Shown one piece after another: positions 1 through 10,977 of a stretch of 64,000 bases of DNA (position 1 is its first letter; every line of letters begins with the position of its first letter). The DNA comes from Jackrogersella multiformis (taxonomy: Eukaryota > Ascomycota > Sordariomycetes > Xylariales > Hypoxylaceae): positions 1,426,001-1,490,000 of the forward strand of contig CADCXD010000007.1 in the NCBI GenBank assembly GCA_902806575.1, read 5' to 3'. The position numbers were made by a program, and so were the translations under genes. Below the pieces are notes generated by a model. The model did no database searches, was not told the origin of the DNA, and worked only from the letters and a program-made list of their open reading frames with translations.

Positions 1-417
1 GCAGGGCAGCCGATAGCAAAGAACAAATTACTTCTCATTTTAGACATAAGGCACGAAAGAAAACTCCAGCATGTATACAAGAATTATGTTTCAGTTTACA
101 ACAAAACTTACTAATGTCTAAAAACATTTCAACTCAGCTCAAATGTTAGAAAGTGCCATGATCCAATGGGCCCACAAACATCTGCACCTTCCAAACCCCC
201 CTTGTAAGTGCCCCTCACGGTGACGTTATGACTTCGTTTGCTGCAGGTACAAACCACCTCAAGATTCAGCTCTAGCTCTTCAAAACGAAGACAGCTTCCT
301 AATCTATTATATTACCTTGATTCTTCTCCTCCCACCAACTTCTACTAAATCTCAATTCACTCCATCTTCTTCGAGTTTCAAAAAAGTCAGAACTACAACC
401 ACAATTCAATAACCATC
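1..417. other. Intergenic / promoter of the SRPBCC gene
   Basis: No gene is seen. The last 100 bases before the ATG at 418 are C/T- and A-rich, including a CT-rich run around 320-370. This is usual for a fungal core promoter and 5' leader. Confidence 0.5.
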
Positions 418-1069
418 ATGTCGATCCCAACCTCCACCTCTGTCGTCGAGTCCGCCGTCATCAAGGCCCCCCTTAGCCACGTCTGGCATCTCATCAAGCG
501 TGAGTTCAGACGACCTATGTAAACCAACCACGACATTATATTTATTAACAATTTCTAGTCCAGGACTTCAGCAAATTCTGGACCGCCCTGAAGTCCAGCC
601 AGTTCTCCAAGGGCACTAGTGATGAGACTCAAGTCGTCAAGTGGATTTTCGAAGATGGTGCCCAGCTTGAGGTGAAGCAGGAGGAGCACAGTGTATGTTG
701 ATTGAATCGCTCTGTCTAGTTCACAAGAGCCCGAATCTAGAGATATTGGTGCTAACAGTATTGTAAGACTATCAATCACTACATCACTTACAGCGTCATC
801 ACCGCCAAGCCTGAACTTAGCTACTCCTCGGTTCTCTCCACCATCCGCTGCTATGCTGTCACTTCGGGTGAGCATGAGAATAGCACCTTTGTTGAGTGGA
901 CCGGCAACTTCTCTAGTGATGCTGATGCTAGTATGTATCATTATCTACCTAACAATCACGAGAGTGCTGTAAGTTTGCTAATTGCCCGATCACAGCTGTC
1001 ATTCAGGATGCTAAGTTCAAGCGTGCCGATGCCCTAGCTGACTTGGCTAAGGCTGCGACGAAGAAATGA
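418..1069 (+). CDS. SRPBCC / Bet v1-like small ligand-binding protein
   Basis: Spliced from four exons (418-499, 559-692, 759-930, 996-1069) with GTGAGT, GTATGT and GTATGT donors; all phases join and give 153 residues. The start MSIPTSTSVVESAVIKAP, then HVWHLIK and a Trp soon after (FSKFW), matches the opening beta strand and helix of SRPBCC/polyketide-cyclase-like proteins. EGxQLEVKQEE-like strands, the middle ITYSVI and the late FVEWTGNF strand followed by a long C-terminal helix complete a helix-grip fold of the usual 140-160 residue length. Members bind hydrophobic ligands in a cavity, and many fungal ones have no known function. There is no signal peptide, so it is probably cytosolic. 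The family call rests on fold pattern, so the ligand is unknown. Confidence 0.7.
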
Positions 1070-2001
1070 AGAAATTTCCTAGGCAACATGCTACGCCTTG
1101 AGGATCTTTAGGCATGGAACATGGGAAAAGATCATCGCGTAGGTGCATGTGTATGATTAAGTAGGTAATTCCGCCAAAAATGGATTTGTATTTTAGGTAC
1201 GAAAAGTCGGTGTTGGGTTTCATAGTTCAAAATAACACACATCATCAGCCATTGCGAATCTTAGGTTTCAGGGAATATAGAAGACCCTTGGATTTTGGCT
1301 ATGCGACAGAGTGAGAGAATACGGAAGTAGTAGAATATATGTGTATCGCGCGACTATCAAACTCTAGCCTCTCTGAAGATCTAAATAATGAGGTGAAGTT
1401 CCTTTTATATGCTTACATACCTACCTAGGTAGGTATGTACCTAGGTACATAGGTAAACATGAAGCTTGAAAGCATATCCTTAGAACTAGCCACTACAGTC
1501 CTCCAACAGTTGTCGAAATTGAAGCAGCTTCGAGAGAGCAGGCAGGGCTTCTAGTAAATGCGCACTATATCATTTCCGTATAGATTCGCAATTGATAGTG
1601 TGAAAAGAAAGACGTTACTTTCTCGCAATGGATGTGGTACTAGGCAGACGTATCAAAAATAGATAGGGGAAAATGCGGTGGGCCAAGCTAAAAAATAGGG
1701 CAAAAAAACATACAACACCAGGGATTCGCTGGTCGTCACCGACCCAACTACTAATCTGGCGGTATCCAGTTTATCTCTGGGAGAGCGGACGGGATCCCGA
1801 GTATTCTAAATCCTATGGTCGTATGTGAAAGTTCAATTGATTATTACCATTTATATCATCTGTAGTAGCGCTAAACATTTGGTCCACACGAGGGATTCAG
1901 GGGCTCGAGTCATCTTCACGACCTACCTATAAAGCTTTCCTAACAATATTCAGCAACCAATGTACTTTAGAATTTCGCTACCTTTCTACCAGGAATTCAG
2001 C
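1070..2001. other. Intergenic region with palindromic repeat
   Basis: No gene is seen between these convergent genes. The stretch is AT-rich and holds a perfect 26-bp palindrome at 1414-1439 (listed separately). Confidence 0.5.
1414..1439. repeat. Perfect 26-bp palindrome, ACCTAGGT family
   Basis: The two halves (TACATACCTACCT and AGGTAGGTATGTA) are exact reverse complements around the CCTAGG centre. A further TACCTAGGTACATAGGTA copy follows directly. It belongs to the ACCTAGGT/ACCTACCT words found in nearly every intergenic stretch of the window. Confidence 0.85.
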
Positions 2002-4042
2002 CTATTTCAATCCATATTCCTTCTTAATCAGATCCGCCGCCTTCTCTGCAACTGCGTACACCGTTGATAGCAAGTGACCAGGGGGAAGCAACGGGATGAC
2101 GCTCGCATCGACAATACGGAGCTTCTCGACTCCGTAAGGCTTCAGTGCAGTATCAACGACACCTCCTTTACTCTCCGGCAGCATCGCACACGTCCCCGCG
2201 GGGTGCCACATTGAGATAGCGCGGGACTTGATGTAGTTTTTCGCACCATCCAAATCGGTAAAGTTGGCTGTCGGTGGAGACGCCTTGAGCGGCTGTTTGA
2301 GTAAGCTGGTTAGAGGAGGTGATGCGGCGAGAGTATGGATATAAAGCATGTGCTCTGCGTAGATCTCGAAATCTATGGGGTTCGTTAAGTACTTTGGGTC
2401 GATGACAGGATCCTCCGACACGTCTTTGGACGCGATGTGAGTACTTCCCCTGGAAAGGGGCTGGGCAGGCACGGCACAGATATCGATGTATCTTCCTGGT
2501 TTAGGCGGCGAAGGCTTGCCGGTGACAGGGTCAGGCATTATAGTATTATATGCGATAAGACTGAGGAAAGCACCTGATGGTGCGTTTGGGTCGAGCAGAG
2601 TCTCCTCGGCTATTCCATAATAAGCGATATCTCGAGCTTGAGTACTATCCGAAGGATTTGCCGCGGGGGGGCGGTTCTGCTGAAGAAGCTCTTTCAATTT
2701 ATCTCGGCCTTGTCCTGAATGGTGTTTGGTTACGGGCATGAAGGCAAACGTCTCCATCCCGTTAGTCGTAAGCAAGCCAGTGTGGTTTGTCGCAAAATCA
2801 TGCATCGCCTGCTCTAACCCCCCTTGTTCATACAGACAATCAAGCGTCTCTATGTTGTCCTCTGCCTCAAAACAGACGTCACAAATCAAGTGATCTTGGA
2901 GGTTTTCTCCAATACCCTCCAAGTGTTTAATGGCCTTGATATCATGCTGGCCAAGAAAATCTGCATTACCGATGCTAGATAATTCTAGTAGTTTAGGTGT
3001 TTGAAAAGCACCAGCGGCAAGAATGACTTCCTTGTGAGCCGTAACAGTCTTCGTTTCAGTCGCATAGCGGTACTGAACTCCCATCGCCACTGTTGAATGT
3101 TCTTGGAAAATAACCTTTTCCACCATGGCATTGGTTAGAACATGAAGGTTGTTCCGATCCTTAATAGGACTGTAATATGCATTGGCGGCATGGCTTCTTT
3201 CTCTTCGCACGGAGTCTATGCTCGTAAGGTTGCTGAAGGCCCCAACTCTTATTGATGGATCTTCCCAGGGGTCATTGGTCATAGTATATCCCAAGTTCTC
3301 GAAAGTCCTTGCCCAAGCCTCACGAACTGGGTGAAGAGGATTGCCAGGAAAGGAGAGTTCAACGGGCCCATTGCCGATTTTATTCTTTCCCTTCCAGCCG
3401 TCAATGCCCAAACTCCGTTCTAAGGCCACCGGTACTTGTGGAGGAGTATAAGCCTTGGCATAGTATTCACCAAGTCCATCCCAATCCCAACCCACATTTC
3501 CGAGTGAGGCCCAAGAATCGATCGCCTTCTTGGTAGGTGGAGCAAAGATTAGGCAACTCAACACACTCGAACCACCAAGAGCCTTGCCCTACATCATAGC
3601 TTAAGATCAGCAATTGCTCATATTAGGGTGTGAAGGAGTTGAAGATATCGTAGCAACTTATCCATAGCTTTCAAAGGAAACAAGATACGCTGGTGCTAAG
3701 ACTTGCTTAGAAATGAAGGTGAAAAACTTCAGACTCGCCTGATTTAAGTTGACTCTTCTGAGATTGAGATTTGGCTATAAAATACGTCAGTTATACCTAA
3801 ATGTCGTCCAAAAAGGACAATTAATTATGTACCTGGGCTTCGGTTTTAAACCCCCAGTCAACTTCGGTATCCTTCAAACCTGAGTAAAGTGCTGGAATCT
3901 TGACTCGCGGGTCGTCGCTGTGATCTGAACCAGCCTCTAACATAAGAATGCTCTGACGAGGATCCTCGGAAAGCCGAGCTGCAAGAGTAAGTCCGGCTGT
4001 TCCACCACCTACGATAACAAAGTCATAAGATTTAGATGCCAT
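2002..4042 (-). CDS. GMC family flavin oxidoreductase (glucose-methanol-choline type)
   Basis: The first exon (4042-3833) carries the FAD-binding Rossmann motif VGGGTAGLTLAARLSE and LEAGSD (residues ~10-45). A short exon (3774-3739) encodes PNLNLRRVNLNQ. The long exon (3588-2002) carries GKALGGSS (GMC signature 1), GAFQTPKLLELSSIG (signature 2), ENLQDH, and the catalytic MWHPAGTCAM and GHLLSTVYAVAEKAAD, so both active-site His positions are kept. Predicted length is about 610 residues, normal for the family. Members oxidise alcohols with FAD, usually yielding an aldehyde and H2O2, or act in secondary metabolism. There is no clear signal peptide, so it is probably intracellular. The second intron is odd: the reading frame needs a GC donor (CAG|GCGAGT), and the ARG usually preceding GKALGG is shortened, so a non-canonical GC-AG intron or a one-base lesion are both possible. 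Confidence 0.88.
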
Positions 4043-6394
4043 GGCTCCGATATGTGATTCTTTGTCTCTAGAAAAGCTAAGATCTAGGTAGCATTTATAA
4101 AGGAATTGAGTAAATATATAGTCATTTACTGTGAAAGACAAGACTTCGCCTCCCATTACCCCACTGTCTGACTTTTATTACCAATATAAATCCGGTGTAG
4201 AAGCCATGAAGCTTCTTATGTACCTAGGTAGCTATGTGGCGTAGCTAGAACCCTGTATATATCGGTAGTAGGTAAGTAGGTACTTTATCTTGTAAAACAA
4301 CTATTAAAGCTATCGGTTAAACCCTTACAAGTCATGAGTTCCTTTGAACCACCTGGGTTCTCATAAAACGATTCCAACGTTGCGCCTTTCGGCTGATAAG
4401 AATAGGCTTCAGAAACTATCCAAGTATCTTTTATTCGTTGTTAATACGATAGACACAATGTAGTTATCCCGGTCCCCGTGCCAAAAAATACGGGTTAAAA
4501 TACGGGTTATGAGAGTCGTCCGTACAGGTATCTTATCGCAAGTTCTTCATAATATAAAGCTGATTACTTTGTTTATCTACGAACTTACCTACTTACTTAG
4601 GTACTTGTCACTTATTGGTGAGAAATACGAGAGCTCAGAGCTGTATGATTACCTAGGTACCTAGGTAGGTAGATGAATATCTAAAGCCTATTTCCTTATC
4701 CCTAAGACTTCTTTCTCTTTATTACGCAGATAAAAATACTTCGGGATTTTCCGCGGAAGTTATTCGTGGTCTACGAATAGAAATTATCAATTTTGTTCGA
4801 CGAGTGTCCCTACGTCTCTCCCGGTGAATGAATGTGACCAAACTTCGGTACTGAGTCAGCACCGGTTAAAAATGATGCTAGGTTCTTGTTATTACACCCC
4901 GGAATGCATTCTACACTATTACAGTATGCCCTTGTAGTCCCAAAGGTCCTCCGCTGCGTCGAATCTTAAGCGAATATCGGACTTTGGAACCTGACCAATA
5001 CCGCTGTATGATCGGGAATGAACATTACTAAACAGTATGGAATCTTGTAAATCTTCTCTGTACTTCAAGTATTGGCCGAATCAAGGGCCAGAATGAAGTA
5101 ATACAGTCTTTGAGTTCGGGGTTAGCTAGATAGCCTACCCGATGTGACGTTACCTCCGTTGCCCTTCATGAATCCCGATAAGTTATATCCAACCCAATTC
5201 ACACTCATGCTTAGTTGTTACGAAGAAGTTGGTTCATTATACCCCCTATCAACCCGAAACCTTCTCGCAGCCTCCAAAGCGTCAGATCCCATTCTCTGAA
5301 TATAAATATCAACCCATAGACAGAAGTTACTTCGAAGCCGGTATATATAACTGTTATGACGACGTAATAATGTCTTCGAGGTCAGTCGGTATTAAAATGT
5401 CGACCCTAATGAGAATAAGCCTCCCATAACATGAAGATGCTATATAATCCGCATGACGTGGGTATGTTCTTTTTCTCTTGTGTTCCCCCCCTTTTTTTAT
5501 AATTTTTTAAGAAGTCACCTATAGCTTAAGAAGATTCAAGTCTTGGACTTCTTGGATCGGCGAGATAAAAAAGGATCACAAGAAGAAACTCATTGTTTAG
5601 TATTTAGGAGCGACGATAGTCTGCAACTATTAAGATGATCGACACATAGCCCAGCCAACACCCCTAATAGCGAGATATGTATTCGTCTTATTTTGAACTT
5701 ACACGCTTTATTATATTATATAATAGCTAATAGAAATGATGCAGAAAATCGAACTGTCATTTCAGCCGGCATTTCTATACTTGCTTCAGCCCCTGTCTTA
5801 GGTATCTTAGCCCCCTATTCTAGGATGCCGCCATTTTCGGACAGCGCATCCATAAGAGTAAATGCAACAGTGTCCAAAGAGAGAAGTATGGGTCTCGAAA
5901 AACTTCTTAAATGTTGATACTACCGTATTTTTGGTCTTAATTCCTACTTTACGTAAGTTGCAGTTGGATTTGTTTTTAAAAAAAACTTAGCATTAGGGGG
6001 CTGAAGGTGTTCCGCTATTCTACCATTAGACTTACTTCAAACAACATAAATTCATTATTTTGAAGCTCCTTGCTAATAACATACGAGTTCTATAATATAG
6101 AAGCCAATAAACATCGTAATGCAAAAGGAGGTACTATAGGTTCCACAATGATGAATGGCGGACACGATAGGATTAGATGCGGAGTAGGTAGTAGCATAGT
6201 AGGTAGGGTATCGGCAATTTGGGTCCACAGATACCTATACTGCTGCTTATTTACCTACCTATATATAGTTTATTATTTATTATGGGACGAGGGGTATTCA
6301 AAGGAGCATCGTAGCTTCAACTACTTTCTTTGTGTTATTTCGTGGTCAATCTCAAGGAAATTTGGTAACTCGTCACCATTAAACGTAATTGAAG
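4043..6394. other. Long AT-rich intergenic region
   Basis: This divergent spacer of 2.35 kb lies between the GMC gene and the MetE-like gene. It contains several ACCTAGGT words (around 4220, 4590-4610 and 4651-4672), homopolymer runs and only short open frames without recognisable motifs. It could be decayed repeat DNA, but no transposase or terminal repeats are visible. Confidence 0.5.
4651..4672. repeat. ACCTAGGT repeat cluster
   Basis: Two overlapping ACCTAGGT palindromes are followed by an AGGTAG extension. It is the same word family as at 1414 and 24601. Confidence 0.8.
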
Positions 6395-7597
6395 ATGGCC
6401 CCCCCCTTTAGGGCCGATCACATTGGATCGTTGCTGAGACCTCAATCGCTTCTAGAGGCTCGCTCGTCCCTCTCTTCTCCCTCTCAGATGTATTCGTTAG
6501 ACATCCCACAGTCAGTCAAGGATGCAGAGGCCCAGGCGATTCGCGAGGTAATCCAGGCACAGTTGCAGAAAGATATACTACCTATCACAGATGGTGAATA
6601 CGCCCGTCACATCTATTACGGTGGTTTCTTCGAAAAGCTCTCCGGCTTCGAAGCTAGACCAGATCTCCCTATCCCGGATGCGTTCCGAACCGATTTTCCA
6701 ACGACCACGGGTCTTGCAAAGCTAGGAGCGAAGACTCGAGCAGCGGTGATGTGCACTGGGAAGATTGAGTATAAAGAGTCTCCTTACCTTTCGGAATGGC
6801 TTGTGCTTCGCAGCAACTTACCCCAGGATTTATGGCCCAAGGCCAAATTCACCATTCCTGCGCCAAACTATCAGCACATCCAACTTAAGCCCGGAACTGC
6901 ATGGAATAAAGAGTCAGGTTATACTTCAGACCAAGAGTACTTTAACGACCTCGCGAAATGTTATGCTGCTGAGTTCCAAACACTTTACGACGCCGGTCTC
7001 CGCAATATCCAGGTGGACGACCCACACCTGACCTACTTTTGTTCCTCTCAATTTCTTGAAGGGTGCAAAAAGGACGGCACAGACACCGACGAACTTCTAG
7101 ATCTGTATACAAGAACTCATAACCAGCTTTTGGCAAACAAGCCAGCAGATCTGCACGCGGGGATGCATCTTTGTCGCGGTAACATGTCTGGGTCCACACA
7201 TTGGGTCTCAGGATCGTATGAGAGAATCGCCCATAAGCTCTTCAACGAAACGAACTATCAGACGTACTATCTTGAATTTGACGATCTCGAGCGCGCAGGC
7301 GGCTTCGAGCCGTTGAGGTTCCTCCCTAAAGGCAAAAATGTGGTTCTGGGCCTTGTCTCGACCAAGATACCGGAGCTGGAAGACCCGGGCACGATCAAAG
7401 AAAATATCTCTGCCGCCGCTGCGGTCATTGCCAGTGCTCAGGGTATAAGCCGGGAGGAATCAATGGAATGCCTTGCCATTAGTCCGCAATGTGGGTTTAG
7501 TAGCAGTAGCTTAGCTGGAGGTAAAGGGATGACGATGGAGACGATGTGGGAGAAATTACAACTTGTGCGAGACGTAGCGCGGGAAGTATGGGGCTAA
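6395..7597 (+). CDS. MetE-like single-domain zinc methyltransferase (cobalamin-independent methionine synthase C-terminal type)
   Basis: Intronless, 400 residues from the ATG at 6395 (MAPPFRADHIGSLLRP). The RADHIGSLLRP opening, TDGEY near residue 66 and DDPHLTYF near 208 are standard for the UROD/MetE-like TIM barrel. The methionine-synthase zinc ligands look complete: the His-x-Cys pair at 258 and 260 (HLCRGN), a Glu near 294 (YLEFDD) and Cys366 (SPQCGFSS). It is half the length of true MetE because it lacks the N-terminal domain, as in the YxjG-like group, so a methyl or other alkyl transfer to a thiol is expected but the substrates are unknown. It sits divergently from the GMC oxidoreductase. 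The upstream frame opens with TTG only, so ATG 6395 was chosen. Confidence 0.88.
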   Translation: MAPPFRADHIGSLLRPQSLLEARSSLSSPSQMYSLDIPQSVKDAEAQAIREVIQAQLQKDILPITDGEYARHIYYGGFFEKLSGFEARPDLPIPDAFRTDFPTTTGLAKLGAKTRAAVMCTGKIEYKESPYLSEWLVLRSNLPQDLWPKAKFTIPAPNYQHIQLKPGTAWNKESGYTSDQEYFNDLAKCYAAEFQTLYDAGLRNIQVDDPHLTYFCSSQFLEGCKKDGTDTDELLDLYTRTHNQLLANKPADLHAGMHLCRGNMSGSTHWVSGSYERIAHKLFNETNYQTYYLEFDDLERAGGFEPLRFLPKGKNVVLGLVSTKIPELEDPGTIKENISAAAAVIASAQGISREESMECLAISPQCGFSSSSLAGGKGMTMETMWEKLQLVRDVAREVWG

Positions 7598-8097
7598 TCA
7601 TGACTCTTCATCGGTTGATCTTAGCCGACAACCTCATTGGTACTCAAAGCATAATACCTTAGATACCTACCCCTATCCTAAAAAGCAAATATCTGTCGAC
7701 GTAACATGTGAAGTACGATACAGACCGTTTTAACCTAAATCGTCGTAGGTAGGTAGTTTTAAGGAGAATAACCAAAACAATTGTTTTACTAGGTAGGTAC
7801 ACATATAAGACATTATATTTATACACTTAATCTTATGGTTATTAAGTTGCTATTAATAGGGGCTATGTTTCGATTCAAGCATCATTCTGACTAATAACAA
7901 AATACTCTTATCGGTACCTAGGTAGTATAATGACATTATCTCTTTATTTAGAAGACCTATTAACTTACCTAACTTAGATACCTTTTCTTATAAAATAAAG
8001 ACATACTAACTATTCCCTCCGTCTTTCTCTCTTACCATCGATATAGGTCTAGTGTTGGTCTCGGTTTTAGGATTGGCCAAATTAATCACCTGTTATC
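7598..8097. other. Intergenic, AT-rich
   Basis: No gene is seen. Scattered TAGGTAGG words occur around 7745 and 7910. Confidence 0.5.
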
Positions 8098-8553
8098 CTA
8101 GTAGTACGCGAGCCTGAATGAGATTAAAACCGATGACACATACATACGTCCAGCTAGCCAAATCCCATATGTCCAGAGGTACCATCCAATCAGTGTTGTA
8201 TAGAAAGGAAGCCGCCATAAATATAGTTTTATGTTTCTAACTCTCCTCGAGATTAGACGATCTCGGAACTGGGCAATCTTGGGTATCCAGAGAAAACCTA
8301 GGAAGCATGAAAAGATGACCACAGCATAGGTGATGATATACCAGATGATTCTTAGGTCCCACTCTCCGTCATATTAGAGGTCAACTACGCCTTGGCAAAT
8401 TATAGCTATCCCCGAACGGAAAAATATTTCGTCGATGAACCAGATGTTCTCGCATAAGAAAAACGCTACTAAGACTGCTAGAAAGGTCTCGAACACACGA
8501 GTAGCCTTCTCAAGAGGAGTCTCCTTCCTCGCTGTGTGGCCTGTAGTTTCCAT
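8098..8553 (-). CDS. Possible small membrane protein, split by a short intron or broken by a stop
   Basis: An ATG at 8553 opens METTGHTARKETPLEK followed by hydrophobic segments (VFETFLAVLVAFFL, then IIWYIITYAVVIFS, then LPFYTTLIGWYLWTYG), suggesting about three transmembrane helices. The frame meets TAA at 8376-8374 but continues in the same frame to 8098. Either the stop is removed by a 54-nt intron (8417-8364) with a weak GTTCGG donor, a CTAAT branch site and a GGAG acceptor, giving 133 residues in phase, or the gene is a pseudogene with one nonsense codon. I do not recognise the family. Confidence 0.35.
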
Positions 8554-9056
8554 GATATTCGACGAATAAGTGGAATAGTCGGTATCTCTTGATTAGGTAG
8601 TTTGGTCAAGTTGAACATAAGGATTGTTCCTCGAAACTTAGCTCTACTTTATATTTAAACATAACAACCTGGAATGTACCAGTAATACCTCTGTGGCGTA
8701 GAATATTCAAAGGAACAAAGAAACCGGGTCTTGAAGGTCATTGTACTATTGCGTATATCCTTTGGGCTTGAACTAAGATCTTTCATGCACGCGATGAGAG
8801 ACCAAGGTTCGGTCTACATGCGCTCGTGTAAGTAAATTTAGGCGGATAGATTCATTCAGTTCGTAATACACCAGTGACCAATAACCCCCCTAAACAGGGG
8901 TAAATCTTGATTAATGAATAATCAAGCCAAATATCCTCAATCAATCTACCTCATCCCATCGAGAATCAGTAATGAAAACCATACACCGCCAGAAATAACC
9001 TTACCTTCGTCGAAATTTTAAATATTTTATTCCGTCATCTTCCAATGACGGATACC
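8554..9056. other. Intergenic
   Basis: Nothing recognisable is seen. It is AT-rich and has no long frame on either strand. Confidence 0.5.
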
Positions 9057-10495
9057 TCACGACAGAGTAGTAGCGAAGTCTATCCTCGTAGCCAGCATAT
9101 TTGGTGCTATAACCCCCGTCACGAATAGCCATCCTTCTCTTTTGCCATCGTTGGTTGCAGGATCGATAGCAACGATCACTGCCGTCGTCGCGCACCTCAA
9201 GGAGCTTCCGTCGTCCGAGAACAAGAGTCGTGGCTGCTCCGCGCGGCCCTTCACCTTCTTCTTGCCTGCACTTGCTGGGGCATACCAGACAATGCTCGGA
9301 ATAGGGGCTTTCCCCGTAGGATCCTTGTAGTTCAACTGGAAGTCAATCGGGCGCCCGAGGCCGGGCAGGATGTACCCGCTGTAGTCTTTGCCATCGACTC
9401 CGGCATATGGGTCCGAGAAAAAGCTTGGGTTGTCGACGACGCCGTCTGCGAGGACCGAGTGGGAGACCGAGAGAGTTTTGTTGCCCCCTTCGAGTTCGGC
9501 GAAGTAGAGAGTGCCACCTGTAGCATCCGAGATCAGAACCTGCCGGTTCGGGCCCCAGCCCAAGCCATTGTTGCCTCCGATCGAATCGAGGCTAACTGTT
9601 GCGGTGACGTTGGTTTCATGGTCGATAGACACATGCACCAGATCGGTCCATGGTCTATGGCTGATATCCTCTACAAGACGCATGACACCATCACGGTAGT
9701 AGTGGCAATTGGTGACGAGGAATTCCTTTTCCGATAGGGCAAGGATGTCGTTGGGAGTTCTAATTAGCGGATGTGAGATAGACCTTATATGCTTCGCTGT
9801 ATCACTTCCGACCGTATGTACAAATAGCTCGATGCGTGACGCCGCTTTATGTTCACTCGACGAGGACGCCGTCCAGAGCGTGTTTGGGCGGTGGTTCACG
9901 GCAAATATGTAAACGGTGTTGGGATCCGAGGGGTGATGATAGAGGCTAATCCCATGGGTCACGAATGGCGTGGGTGGGAAATTTTCAAGCGAGAGCTTCT
10001 TCGCATTCATAGTCTATATAGCATAAGTATGCCAGACAATATGAGAATCAGTTACTCAAAGAGGATTAATGACTATCACAACCTTGGAAGTTAATACCTT
10101 TGAATCAATCACTACCAATGTCCCGTAGCCCGGGTTTTCGGGATGATCTAACGAGCTGGCCCTAAATTTAGAATGCGTTAGCTTCGTAGGTAGCTCAAAT
10201 CTCAACTCTCACGCATCTCATAACGAACGGAGTTTACATACCCCGGAAACCAACCGGCTGCTTTTTCCATATCGCCCGTACATGCTGAATACAGCATACC
10301 AGATGGTTCGTGGTAGTGCAGGTCCTCGCAAGCAACAGTGTTAAGGATCACGCGGTTCTCAATCCCATGGACGATCTGCCACGAGCCAAGCGGTCGGGTC
10401 AATCCTATAATTGTAGCTTCGCGCTTGAGAGGGCCGTATAGAAGCGCGGAAAGGATACCGATTAGGATGGTGGTAACATATAGAAAGAGTGCCAT
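9057..10495 (-). CDS. Paraoxonase (PON)-like arylesterase/lactonase
   Basis: Three exons (10495-10242, 10161-10098, 10013-9057) join in phase to give 424 residues. An N-terminal hydrophobic stretch (MALFLYVTTILIGILSALLY) is a signal anchor, as in animal PONs. The six-bladed propeller calcium ligands match: Glu57-Asp58 (ACEDLHY), Asn194 (TPNDI), Asn254/255 (GNNGLGWG) and Asp300-Asn301 (VVDNPS). His147 in FAVNHRPN matches the catalytic His115 of PON1. PON/SMP-30-type enzymes hydrolyse lactones and aryl esters in a calcium-dependent way. It is probably membrane-tethered in the secretory pathway. It lies beside a P450 on the same strand, which fits detoxification or specialised metabolism, but the substrate is unknown. 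Confidence 0.85.
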
Positions 10496-10977
10496 GTTTG
10501 AAGCAGATTAATCTAAATCACCGGGTACAACTAGGTACCTAGGCATTCATGTTATGTTATATCTGGAAGAGCTGTTCTATTATATTTTAAGAGGCAAACT
10601 AGGCTAGTAAAGTATGGGGATCGTGGATTGAGGGGAAGCCGGGGAACCCCATGATGGCCCATTGTAGCTATACCATTACGTCGATCATGATCCATCTGCA
10701 AGCAGTCAAGGAGGCATTGGGGGTTACACGAAGGGTGTAAATGGTCTGAAATTGGGGTAGGTAGCTAAATCCTACCATTAAAGGTAAAGCTGGCTGCAGT
10801 AGGGTGGCCGATATCTCGATGATTGTTGGTTGGTAGATGATTAATATTGATGGCACCAGCCACCAAGAAATGGTTCCAATATTGATGTAATTATGCATTG
10901 ACTCGAGAATACAAAGTACCAATTCTAGGTACGTATTATATATAAGTTATAATACTACTCCAACTCAAGTCAGGTAA
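10496..10977. other. Intergenic, AT-rich
   Basis: No gene is seen; one ACCTAGG word lies around 10535. It is the spacer between the P450 3' end and the PON start on the same strand. Confidence 0.5.

Noticed and set aside
5693..5917. Short frames on both strands in the 4-6.4 kb spacer
   Set aside because: They have no motif, and AT-rich DNA often gives such frames. A minus-strand fragment with MDALSENGG looked weakly protein-like but ends at once.
4043..6394. Possible transposon remnant
   Set aside because: No terminal inverted repeats, target duplications or transposase/reverse transcriptase motifs are visible.
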